DNA from: Clostridiales bacterium
Lineage (GTDB): Bacteria; Bacillota; Clostridia; Oscillospirales; Oscillospiraceae
Direction of reading: 5' to 3'
Length of the DNA: 13,783 nucleotides
NCBI GenBank assembly: GCA_019421525.1
Contig: JAHZFC010000003.1
Coordinates: 1 to 13,783 of the forward strand
A model generated the notes under the pieces. That model was not told where the DNA came from. It saw nothing but the letters and a program-made list of their open reading frames with translations, and searched no databases. Positions 1 through 7,175 of the stretch are shown piece after piece. The translations under genes were made by a program, and so were the position numbers. Every line of letters begins with the position of its first letter. The stretch's first letter is position 1.

Positions 1-52
1 CTTGAATATCATGCTGGGACATTGATAACACCACATAGAGAGGAGCCGATCC

Positions 53-1318
53 ATGGAACTTGTCAAGCTAGCGGTCATCTTTCTGGTGATCATCGTCCTG
101 ATCAACTTCAAGGTCCGTTTGAACATCGCCGTGGCGGTGGGTGCAGTGCTGGGGGCCATCCTGTACCAGATGGGCTTCGTCCACTCCTTCGAAGTGGCCT
201 GGCGGGGCGTGTGGAACGCAGACACCATCTCTGTCATCGTCATCACCTATCTCATCACCTTCCTCCAGCGGATGATGGAGCAGAAGGGCGACCTGATCCT
301 GGCCCAGCGCTCCCTGTCCGGCATCTTCAACAGCCGCCGGGTCAACGCCTCGGTGGCCCCCATCTTCATCGGCCTGCTCCCCTCCCCTGCCGCCGCCTTC
401 ATCGCCGGCGACATGGTGAAGAGCTCCTGCGGGGACTATCTGGACAAAAATGAACAGGCATTCGTCACCAGCTATTTCCGCCACATCCCGGAGAGCTGCC
501 TGCCCACCTACTCCTCCATCATCCTGGCCGTGAGCCTGTCCGGCATGGCCCTGAGCGGTTTCCTGCTGTCCATGGTCCTGCCGGTGATCCTGCTCATCGT
601 GCTGGGCTATCTCTTCTACCTCCGCCGGGTCCCCAAGGACACCGGCCTGCCGCCGGCCCAGAGCAAGGCCCGGGAGTGGCGCAACCTGGTGGCCAGCCTG
701 TGGCCCATCGCCCTGGCCATCGTGCTGGTCATCGCCGTGCCCTACATCCCCTTTTCCTCCATCTCCTGGTTCCCCGCCGGGCTGGCCGATTTTTTAGGCA
801 GCTTCCCCGTATGGCTGGCGGTCATCATCTCCATCGTCCTCTACTTCTTCATCGGCCGTTTCCATTGCAGGGAAGTCGCTCCCTACTTCGCCAGCGCCTT
901 TGAGCTCAACATCATGCTCAACACCGTGGTGGTCATGATCTTCAAGGAGATCCTCACTGAGAGCGGCGTCATCGCCCAGCTGCCGGACACCCTCTCCAGG
1001 CTGCCCATCCCCACCTTCCTGGTGTTCGCCCTGCTGTTCCTCATCGGCACCATCGTGGGCGGCTCCACCGCCATCGTCACCCTGTGCACCGCCCCCGCCT
1101 TTGCCGCCATGCCTGACGGCGGCGTCCCCCTGCTCATGCTGCTGATGTGCTTCTCCTACGCCGCCATGCAGGTCTCCCCCACCCACCTGTGTCTCACCCT
1201 CATCGCCGAGTACTTCGACAGCAACTTCGGCGTCCTGGTCAAAAAGACCATCCCTGTCATCGCCATCTTCATGGTCCTCATCTTGGGCTACTACCTGCTG
1301 CTCTCACTCTTTCTGTGA
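53..1318 (+). CDS. DUF401-family multipass membrane protein, putative transporter
   Basis: The product is 421 residues and very hydrophobic, with about ten membrane segments. It resembles the DUF401 (AF0261-type) family of uncharacterised membrane proteins, which I associate with the ion-transporter (IT) superfamily. What I see are the small-residue loop LLPSPAAAFIAG at residues 108-119, the conserved-looking stretch YFRHIPESCLPTY at 141-153, and a second such loop near the C-terminus containing QVSPTHLCLTL. Paired proline/glycine-rich loops in the two halves would fit the inverted-repeat re-entrant hairpins of IT transporters. The start is the ATG at 53, preceded by AGAGAGGAG at a good spacing. 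Length is normal for the family. The substrate is unknown; an organic anion is a guess from the superfamily. The gene stands alone on the plus strand and ends 13 nt before a strong terminator. A short frame closing at 25 could be the tail of an upstream operon partner, but too little is visible. Confidence 0.8.
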   Translation: MELVKLAVIFLVIIVLINFKVRLNIAVAVGAVLGAILYQMGFVHSFEVAWRGVWNADTISVIVITYLITFLQRMMEQKGDLILAQRSLSGIFNSRRVNASVAPIFIGLLPSPAAAFIAGDMVKSSCGDYLDKNEQAFVTSYFRHIPESCLPTYSSIILAVSLSGMALSGFLLSMVLPVILLIVLGYLFYLRRVPKDTGLPPAQSKAREWRNLVASLWPIALAIVLVIAVPYIPFSSISWFPAGLADFLGSFPVWLAVIISIVLYFFIGRFHCREVAPYFASAFELNIMLNTVVVMIFKEILTESGVIAQLPDTLSRLPIPTFLVFALLFLIGTIVGGSTAIVTLCTAPAFAAMPDGGVPLLMLLMCFSYAAMQVSPTHLCLTLIAEYFDSNFGVLVKKTIPVIAIFMVLILGYYLLLSLFL

Positions 1319-1331
1319 GGACTAAAGGATA

Positions 1332-1375
1332 AAGAGACCGCCTCCGGTCCACACCGGAGGCGGTCTCTTCTTATT
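1332..1375. terminator. Strong intrinsic terminator between convergent genes
   Basis: A perfect 17-bp stem (1332-1348 with 1353-1369) closes a 4-nt loop and is followed on the plus strand by CTTATTTCTTATT. It sits 13 nt after the stop of the DUF401 gene and 14 nt beyond the stop of the convergent ATPase gene that ends at 1390. The U-rich side favours the plus-strand transcript. The stem itself can form in both transcripts, so it probably ends both units. Confidence 0.9.
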
Positions 1376-1389
1376 TCTTATTGGCTTTC

Positions 1390-2355
1390 TCACAACTCGT
1401 TGATCTCCCGCACATGATGGCAGGCCGCAAAATGCTTTGGCAGCACCTCTTCCCAGGTCGGTGTTTCTGTCCGGCAACGGTCCGTGGCATAGGGGCAACG
1501 CTTTGCAAAACGACACCCAGGTTTTGGGTCTATGGGGGACGAGATCTCGCCCTGCAGGATGATCCTTTTCTTCTCGATATCGATATTGGGGATGGGGATA
1601 GCGGACAGCAGTCCCTTCGTATAGGGGTGGAGCTGCCGCTCAAACAAATCATCTGCCGGGCACTTTTCCACCATAGAGCCCACATACATCACCAGGATAT
1701 CATCGGAGATATGCTTGACCACCGACAGGTCGTGGGTGATGAATATGTAGGTCAGCCCCTGCTGTTCCTGGAGGTCCTGGAGCAGATTCAGGATCTGGGC
1801 CTGGATGGATACATCCAGGGCGGAAACCGGCTCATCACAGACGATGAACTTCGGGTTCAGCGCCAACGCCCGGGCCACGCCGATGCGCTGACGGCGTCCG
1901 CCGTCCAGCTCGTGGGGATACGCAAACGCCAGCCGCTCGGCCAGCCCCACTGTTTCCATCAGCTCTGCCACTCGCTTGTCCCGCTCCGCCTTGCTCTTGC
2001 AGACCCCGTATACCTTCAGCGGCTCTGCGATCAATTCAGAGACACACATACGCGGATTGAGCGAAGAGAAAGGGTCCTGGAAGATGATCTGCATATTCTT
2101 TCGCAGTTCCTTCCTCTGGTGCTTCGATACGCCGATCGTCTCGCTTCCTTGGAACAAGACACTTCCACTGGTAGCATCCAACAGGCCCAATATCACACGC
2201 CCCAAGGTGGACTTTCCGCAGCCTGATTCGCCCACTACCCCCAGGGTCTTGCCCTCCTCCAAATCGAAGGTGATGCCATCTACCGCATGGAGCATCCCGC
2301 CTGGAGTCTTAAAATATTTTTTCAGGTCCTTGACCTGGAGCAATGCCTCAGCCAT
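1390..2355 (-). CDS. Peptide ABC transporter ATP-binding protein (DppF/OppF type)
   Basis: This 321-residue cytoplasmic ATPase is the last gene of the peptide importer operon. Walker A is GESGCGKST at residues 42-50, the Q-loop glutamine is Q93, Walker B is FIVCDEP at 170-176 and the switch histidine is H208. The C-terminal oligopeptide/dipeptide-transporter extension carries four cysteines, C281, C287, C294 and C312 (spacing x5, x6, x17). In peptide importers studied elsewhere this pattern holds a [4Fe-4S] cluster. The ABC signature at 150-156 reads LDGGRRQ rather than LSGGQ-Q, so the serine and glutamine are both replaced. The start ATG overlaps the stop of the upstream ATPase gene by 8 nt, which points to coupled translation. 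It should pair with the D-type ATPase to power uptake. The substrate class (di- or oligopeptide) cannot be settled from sequence alone. Confidence 0.93.
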   Translation of the reverse strand: MAEALLQVKDLKKYFKTPGGMLHAVDGITFDLEEGKTLGVVGESGCGKSTLGRVILGLLDATSGSVLFQGSETIGVSKHQRKELRKNMQIIFQDPFSSLNPRMCVSELIAEPLKVYGVCKSKAERDKRVAELMETVGLAERLAFAYPHELDGGRRQRIGVARALALNPKFIVCDEPVSALDVSIQAQILNLLQDLQEQQGLTYIFITHDLSVVKHISDDILVMYVGSMVEKCPADDLFERQLHPYTKGLLSAIPIPNIDIEKKRIILQGEISSPIDPKPGCRFAKRCPYATDRCRTETPTWEEVLPKHFAACHHVREINEL

Positions 2356-3340
2356 GGACGCTCTCCTCCTTTTCCTGTAGGAGTTTCATGCAGTGGTGAC
2401 AGCGCACCAAGTGACCAGGAGAAAGCTCTGTGGTCTCAGGTTCCTGGGCACGGCATCTCTCATCCGCATAGGGACAGCGAGGATTGAATTTGCACCCCTC
2501 AGGCAGATCGGTGGGATCTGGCATCAGACCCGCGATGGGCTTGAGCCGATGGATCTTTTTATCCAGGGCAGGCAAAGAGCCAAACAACCCCTTGGTATAC
2601 GGGTGCGCGGTCTCCTTGAAGATATCTCTCAAATTGCCATATTCCACGATCTCTCCGGCATACATGATGGCCACCTTGTCGCAAGTCTCCGCTACCACAC
2701 CCAGATCGTGGGTAATGAGGATCATAGAAGTACCAATCTGCTGTTTCAAGTCGTTCATCATGTCCAGTACCTGAGCCTGGATGGTCACATCCAAGGCAGT
2801 AGTGGGCTCATCTGCGATGATGAGCTGAGGCGTGCAGGCTAGGGCAATGGCGATGACCACCCGCTGCTTCATCCCACCAGAGAACTGATGGGGGTAATCG
2901 CTTACCCGTTCGGGGGGGATCCCCACCTTTTGGAGCATATCCATAGCCCGCTTGAGGGCGTCCGTCCGGGAGCAGTTCCCATGAAGGTGGATGACCTCCG
3001 CGATCTGATCCCCCACCCGGAGCACCGGATTCAGGGCCGTCATGGGGTCCTGAAAGATCATGGATATCTCCCCGCCCCGGATCTTTCGCATCTCAGCATT
3101 GCTCTTTTTCAGCAGATCCTCTCCGTTGTACAGGATCTCTCCAGATATGATCTTTCCCGGCGGATCTGGAACCAGGCCCATAACGCCAAGGGCTGTGGTG
3201 GTCTTGCCGGCGCCGGTCTCGCCCACGAGGCCCAGTGTGTCCCCCTTTTCCAGGGACAAATCGATCCCGTTCACTGCCTTGACCACACCGTCATCCGTGA
3301 TATAGTGGATGGTCAAGTTTTTGATATCCAAAAAGCTCAT
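2348..3340 (-). CDS. Peptide ABC transporter ATP-binding protein (DppD/OppD type)
   Basis: This 330-residue ATPase is the partner of the F-type subunit encoded immediately downstream. Walker A is GETGAGKTT at residues 40-48, the Q-loop glutamine is Q97, the signature is a standard FSGGMKQ at 153-159, Walker B is LIIADEP at 173-179, and the switch histidine is H211. The C-terminal extension has C283, C289, C296 and C314 with the same x5-x6-x17 spacing as its partner, plus an extra C317. I chose the ATG at 3340 over the adjacent in-frame GTG at 3343, because GAGGAGG ends 7 nt before the ATG but only 4 nt before the GTG. The Shine-Dalgarno overlaps the stop codon of the upstream permease gene and the gap is 12 nt, so the genes are one transcript. 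Confidence 0.94.
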   Translation of the reverse strand: MSFLDIKNLTIHYITDDGVVKAVNGIDLSLEKGDTLGLVGETGAGKTTTALGVMGLVPDPPGKIISGEILYNGEDLLKKSNAEMRKIRGGEISMIFQDPMTALNPVLRVGDQIAEVIHLHGNCSRTDALKRAMDMLQKVGIPPERVSDYPHQFSGGMKQRVVIAIALACTPQLIIADEPTTALDVTIQAQVLDMMNDLKQQIGTSMILITHDLGVVAETCDKVAIMYAGEIVEYGNLRDIFKETAHPYTKGLFGSLPALDKKIHRLKPIAGLMPDPTDLPEGCKFNPRCPYADERCRAQEPETTELSPGHLVRCHHCMKLLQEKEESVHG

Positions 3341-3352
3341 CACTGCACCTCC

Positions 3353-4252
3353 TCAACGCTTCAGGCGGGGGTCAAGCGCATCGCGCAGACCGTCGCCGAA
3401 CAGGTTGAAGCCGAAGAGCGTGATCATGATGGCGATCCCCGGGAAGGTGACGATGGGATAAAAGTCCCGGAGGTACTCCCGGCCGGCGCTCATGATCGAG
3501 CCCCACTCCGGCGTAGGCGGAGTGACGCCCAGCCCGATGAAGGACAGGGAGGATATCTGCATGATGCTGGCCCCGATGCGCAGGGTGGACTCCACGATAA
3601 TGGGAGACAGGGTGTTGGGCACGATGTGCTTGAGGATGATCCGCAGATCGGACGCGCCGGTGGCACGGGCCGCCTCCACATATTCCTGGTCCTTGATGGT
3701 GAGCACTGTGGCCCGCATGATCCGGGCGTAGGATGGGATGGCGCCGATGGAGATGGCCAAGGCCGTCTGCCAAACACCGCCCTGAAGAGCCGTGGAGATA
3801 GATACAGCTAAAAGGAATGCAGGGATAGCCATGATGATGTCCATGGCCCGCATGACGATCGTCTCATAAATGCCCCCGAAATAGGCGGCGGTAGCCCCCA
3901 GCAGGGACCCCGAGATAAGGGCGATCGCCACGGCCATCACCGCCACCAGCAGGGAGATACGGCCGCCGTAGATCACCCGGCTCAGGATATCCCGGCCAAA
4001 GTTGTCCGTTCCCAGCCAATGCTCCGCACTGGGGTACTGCATGGCGTTCACCGGATCGATGGCATCATAGGGATACGGGGCCACAAAATCGGCAAAAATG
4101 GCCACCAGCACCAACAGGAGCACCACGACCATAGCGATCATAGCCAGCTTGTTCCGGCACAAGCGCAGCCACACATCTCTCCACTGGCTGCGTTTTTTGG
4201 TGCGGTGTATGGTGGTCTGGGCCTTGGCCGCTTTCGTCTTTGCCGCTGCCAT
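3353..4252 (-). CDS. Peptide ABC transporter permease (DppC/OppC type)
   Basis: This 299-residue inner-membrane permease has a basic, Lys/Ala-rich cytoplasmic N-terminus (residues 1-33). A first membrane helix follows at about 36-57, then the OppC-type loop HWLGTDNFGRDILSRV at 78-93, then several further helices. The EAA loop that docks onto the ATPases is visible as YVEAARATGASDLR at 191-204. The protein ends in the family-typical GDGLRDALDPRLKR. I place the start at the ATG at 4252, whose A is shared with the TGA of the upstream permease gene (TGATG). GAGGAGG lies 7 nt upstream of it. An in-frame GTG three bases earlier is possible but its spacing is worse. It forms the membrane channel with the B-type permease. 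I see nothing missing. Confidence 0.94.
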   Translation of the reverse strand: MAAAKTKAAKAQTTIHRTKKRSQWRDVWLRLCRNKLAMIAMVVVLLLVLVAIFADFVAPYPYDAIDPVNAMQYPSAEHWLGTDNFGRDILSRVIYGGRISLLVAVMAVAIALISGSLLGATAAYFGGIYETIVMRAMDIIMAIPAFLLAVSISTALQGGVWQTALAISIGAIPSYARIMRATVLTIKDQEYVEAARATGASDLRIILKHIVPNTLSPIIVESTLRIGASIMQISSLSFIGLGVTPPTPEWGSIMSAGREYLRDFYPIVTFPGIAIMITLFGFNLFGDGLRDALDPRLKR

Positions 4253-5244
4253 CACGCCACCTCCTCTTTGCTATCAGACTGCTCTGCCTTCTGAATGGCC
4301 TTCTTTTTCTTGGTGCCGTACTGTGCTTTGATCCTGGGGTCCACAAAGCCATAGATCAGGTCCACCAGCAGATTCATCAAAGACACGAACAGGGAGATGA
4401 ACAGTACGCTACCTTGGATAACTGGATAATCCTTGTTGTTGATCGCCGTCATCATCAGAGACCCCAGGCCAGGGATGTTGAAGATAGCCTCCACCACCAC
4501 GGAGCCGGCCATGATCATACCGATCTGCATCCCGACCACTGTAATGACCGGGATCAGGGCATTTTTCAGTGCGTGCTTCCAGATGACCTGGCTCTCACTG
4601 AGTCCCTTGGCCCGGGCCGTGCGGATGTAATCCTGGCGCACCACATCCAGCATGGATGACCGGGTGATACGGGTCACGGTAGCTACCGGGGACAGGCCCA
4701 GAGTGAGCACCGGCATGATCATACTCACCGCACTCCCCGCCGCATAGGTGGCCGGGAACCACCCCAGATTATACGATAATCCCAGCTGCATCATCATGGC
4801 CATCCAGAAGCTTGGGATCGAGGCAAATATCAATGACACGATGGTCACGATATAGTCCAGGATCGAATACTGTTTTGTGGCCGATATGATGCCAAAGGGT
4901 ATCCCAACTACCACAGTGAGGGCCACCCCCAGCATACCCAGCAGCAGAGTTGTTGGGAATCGCTCCAAGATCTCGTCCCGCACGGCTCTGCGCGTCTGGT
5001 ACGAGGTGCCCAGGTCCAGTTCCGTCACGATCCCCTTGATGTAGTTTACGAACTGGATCGCATAGGGCTGGTCCAGCCCCAGCTCCTTTTCTCTGGCGTC
5101 ATATTGCTCCTGGGTGTAGTTTCCCCCCAGCAGGGCGGCCACGGGATCGCCCGGGCCAAAATAGTTGATGGTGAATACGATGAACATCACGCCCAACAGG
5201 ACGGGGATCATCAGCAGTACCCGCCGTATGATAAATCGGATCAA
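4252..5244 (-). CDS. Peptide ABC transporter permease (DppB/OppB type), TTG start
   Basis: This 330-residue permease begins with the family-typical amphipathic stretch MIRFIIRRVLLMIPVLLGV and has about six membrane helices. The periplasmic-side loop contains GDPVAALLGG (32-41) and the EAA loop is DYIRTARAKGLSES at 205-218. The initiation codon appears to be TTG at 5244. An in-frame TGA lies directly before it, the nearby ATG at 5248 is out of frame, and TTG gives exactly the N-terminus expected for the family. GGAGGGG lies 8 nt upstream. The weak start codon, together with a 143-nt gap and hairpin after the binding-protein gene, may keep permease levels well below binding-protein levels. Its stop overlaps the start of the next permease gene by 1 nt. 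Confidence 0.93.
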   Translation of the reverse strand: MIRFIIRRVLLMIPVLLGVMFIVFTINYFGPGDPVAALLGGNYTQEQYDAREKELGLDQPYAIQFVNYIKGIVTELDLGTSYQTRRAVRDEILERFPTTLLLGMLGVALTVVVGIPFGIISATKQYSILDYIVTIVSLIFASIPSFWMAMMMQLGLSYNLGWFPATYAAGSAVSMIMPVLTLGLSPVATVTRITRSSMLDVVRQDYIRTARAKGLSESQVIWKHALKNALIPVITVVGMQIGMIMAGSVVVEAIFNIPGLGSLMMTAINNKDYPVIQGSVLFISLFVSLMNLLVDLIYGFVDPRIKAQYGTKKKKAIQKAEQSDSKEEVA

Positions 5245-5310
5245 TCATCTCACCCCTCCAAAGGTTTCCATCAGGGGCTTCCCCCTTGACATGGCTCTGC
5301 CGTATGGATT

Positions 5311-5343
5311 CCGGCGCCTTCGGCTGTCCGCCAAAGGCGCCGG
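5311..5343. other. Intercistronic hairpin between binding-protein and permease genes
   Basis: A perfect 10-bp GC-rich stem (5311-5320 with 5334-5343) has a 13-nt loop. It lies in the 143-nt gap between the stop of the binding-protein gene (5388) and the start of the permease gene (5244). No T-run follows on the minus strand, so it is not a classical terminator. The position fits an mRNA 3'-end stabiliser or processing signal that would leave extra binding-protein message. The role is inferred. Confidence 0.6.
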
Positions 5344-5387
5344 TCCCTCGTTTCTGGTCGCTTATGTCTCTAGCTCGTCCTCGGCCA

Positions 5388-6983
5388 TCAGGCGAAGGTC
5401 ACGAAGCGCAGGTTGGGCGCGGCGGGAGAGATCGTGGCGAATTCGCTGATGTAATCACGGTAGATATAGCACTCGTACACGTCGCAGATGGGGATCTCGC
5501 GGTAGCTGTCATACAGCCACTGCTGGGCAGCCTCGTAATTCTCCCGGCGGACCTCGGTATCCACGGAGTTACGTCCGGTCATCAGATAGCCGTCCATCTC
5601 CGGATCCGTGATCCGGACGGTGGCGTTAGTGGAGGAAGCCTTGACTGTGTCATATTGCTGATCCGGGTCCTGAGCGGAGGCCCCCATGGAGTTGATGACC
5701 AGCTCAGTCTCGCCCGCCATAAACAGGGGCACTGCTGTGGGAAGGTCAGCGCTGGTGATCGTGACATTGATGCCGAGGACACCCAGATACGCCTCCACCA
5801 GCTCAGCGATATTGTTGTTGGTGGAGGAATTCACTACCACGAAGCGCAGGTTGAGATCGCCCGCCTTGACACCGGCCTCATCCAGCAGGGACTGGGCCAG
5901 CTCCGGGTCGTACTCGTAACCGCCTACAGATATCTTATAATCCACGCCGGTGGGCAGGGTGGAGTCCGCAACCACACCCAGCGCGCCCATAGCAGATGCC
6001 GTGATCGCGGCGGCGTCCAGCGCGTGGGCGATGGCCTGGCGCACCCGGATGTCCTCAAAGGCCTCCACGTACTCGGGCAGGCAGATGGTGTAGGTGTCGT
6101 ACACCGGGGCCAGGACCGCCTCGCTGTGCTCGATGCCGGTGTTGAGGGCGCGGTCGGCGTCGGACACGGACAGGTCGAAGGCCATATCCAGGTCGCCGTT
6201 CTCATAGTCCAGCATCATGGAGGACTGCTCGGCATAGTAGCGGGTGGTGATGGTGTCGATCTCAGGCACCTCGCCCCAGTAATCGGTCTTGGCTACATAG
6301 GTGGAATGGGAGCCGGAGACGTTCTCCTGACACTCATAAGGACCGGTACCAACAGGTTTATCCCAGAAATCCTCGTCGGAGCAGGACTCCACATAGGACT
6401 TGCACAGCACAGAGGCATACCGCGTAGTCAGATAATTCAAGCCAGGGCCAAAGGGCTCATCGGTGATCAGGGTCAGAGTCTGCCCGTCCGCGCTGCTCTT
6501 CTCGAAGTTGAAGGCATCCACGAAGGTGGACCAGCGGGAGTTCTCGGTGATCATGCGGTTCAGGGAGAACAGCGCGTCCTCGGCGGTCATCTTCTCTCCA
6601 TTGGAGAAGTACACATCGTCCCGGAACTGAATGACCAAGGTGCAGTCATCGATATACTCCCAGCTCTCCGCGATCTCACTGGTGATCTCCCCGGTGAAGG
6701 GATCTTTCACGAGGATGGAATCGTAGACCAGCTGTATGCCCACAGAGTTGAAGGATACTGCGGGGTCAAAAGAATCTGCCGTATCAGTCAGGCCGACGGT
6801 CAGCGTCCCCTCCTCGGTCTTGCGCGCGTAGGTCCCCTCCTCGCCTGAGTCACTGACGCCGGGTGCGGCGCTTTCTCCATTGGGAGCATCGCTCGCTGTA
6901 TTTGCATTGTTGCCGCAACCAGCCAGAAGACCCAGCAGCATCATGCCGGCCAGAAGCAATGCCAGAGCTCTTTTCATTTTCAT
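5388..6983 (-). CDS. Peptide-binding lipoprotein of ABC importer (SBP family 5)
   Basis: This 531-residue extracellular substrate-binding protein is the first gene of the importer operon. It starts with a lipoprotein signal: charged n-region MKMKR, hydrophobic core, and lipobox LAGC with the modified cysteine at C23. A Ser/Glu/Asn-rich linker follows. The mature part shows family-5 (DppA/OppA/NikA-like) features: the early stretch DSFDPAVSFNSVG, the characteristic DDVYFSNGEKMTAEDALFSLNRM region (shown here only by its key parts FSNGE and TAEDALFS), and a VRQAIAHALD block in the second lobe. Length is typical. The ATG at 6983 has GGAGG 9 nt upstream. The context, with two permeases and two cysteine-bearing ATPases, favours peptides over nickel, but this cannot be proved from the sequence. 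A sigma-A-like promoter lies about 60 nt upstream of the start. Confidence 0.95.
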   Translation of the reverse strand: MKMKRALALLLAGMMLLGLLAGCGNNANTASDAPNGESAAPGVSDSGEEGTYARKTEEGTLTVGLTDTADSFDPAVSFNSVGIQLVYDSILVKDPFTGEITSEIAESWEYIDDCTLVIQFRDDVYFSNGEKMTAEDALFSLNRMITENSRWSTFVDAFNFEKSSADGQTLTLITDEPFGPGLNYLTTRYASVLCKSYVESCSDEDFWDKPVGTGPYECQENVSGSHSTYVAKTDYWGEVPEIDTITTRYYAEQSSMMLDYENGDLDMAFDLSVSDADRALNTGIEHSEAVLAPVYDTYTICLPEYVEAFEDIRVRQAIAHALDAAAITASAMGALGVVADSTLPTGVDYKISVGGYEYDPELAQSLLDEAGVKAGDLNLRFVVVNSSTNNNIAELVEAYLGVLGINVTITSADLPTAVPLFMAGETELVINSMGASAQDPDQQYDTVKASSTNATVRITDPEMDGYLMTGRNSVDTEVRRENYEAAQQWLYDSYREIPICDVYECYIYRDYISEFATISPAAPNLRFVTFA

Positions 6984-7047
6984 GATGTTCTACCTCCAAA
7001 TTTTATTTTCCCGATGGTCGGGCCGAGCGCCCTTGCCTGATACTCAA

Positions 7048-7075
7048 AATATACTACCTCGCGTTCATTCGTCAA
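7048..7075 (-). promoter_or_regulatory. Sigma-A-type promoter of the peptide ABC operon
   Basis: Read on the minus strand this is TTGACG (7075-7070), a 16-nt spacer, then TATATT (7053-7048). Transcription would begin near 7041 and leave a leader of about 58 nt before the binding-protein ATG. The leader contains GGAGG and a small 5-bp hairpin (CCCGA/TCGGG) but nothing I recognise as a riboswitch. Confidence 0.7.
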
Positions 7076-7080
7076 TATTT

Positions 7081-7094
7081 ATGACAGATGACAG
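7081..7094. repeat. Tandem 7-bp direct repeat ATGACAG x2 between divergent promoters
   Basis: ATGACAG occurs twice back to back at 7081-7087 and 7088-7094. It starts 5 bp upstream of the -35 element of the leftward operon and about 45 bp upstream of the rightward -35. This is a plausible place for an activator or repressor shared by the two units. No known operator consensus was recognised. Confidence 0.4.
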
Positions 7095-7138
7095 CAAATC
7101 AGGATAGGCTTTGTGGAAAATATGTAGTGCCCTCCATT

Positions 7139-7167
7139 TTGCCAAACCAGGATATCTATGTTATGAT
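7139..7167 (+). promoter_or_regulatory. Sigma-A-type promoter of the nucleotidase-C-like / LemA-like unit
   Basis: TTGCCA (7139-7144), a 17-nt spacer and TATGAT (7162-7167) make a near-consensus plus-strand promoter. The expected transcription start is about 7174, only a couple of bases before the ATG at 7176. Either the first gene is translated leaderless, or it starts at a downstream GTG/TTG/ATG (7203, 7209, 7218). Confidence 0.7.
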
Positions 7168-7175
7168 AGGATCAG

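Noticed and set aside
1..52. Possible 3' end of an upstream gene (frame closing at 25) and a weak TTGAAT/ATAACA promoter
   Set aside because: Only eight codons are visible and the -10 match is poor; too little to support either claim.
1381..2226. 281-codon plus-strand open frame
   Set aside because: Antisense to the F-type ATPase gene. It begins at the shared terminator and has no family resemblance.
5286..6848. 520-codon plus-strand open frame
   Set aside because: It lies wholly antisense to the binding-protein gene, has a low-complexity Gly/Val/His-rich translation and no family resemblance. Long antisense frames are expected opposite GC-rich genes.
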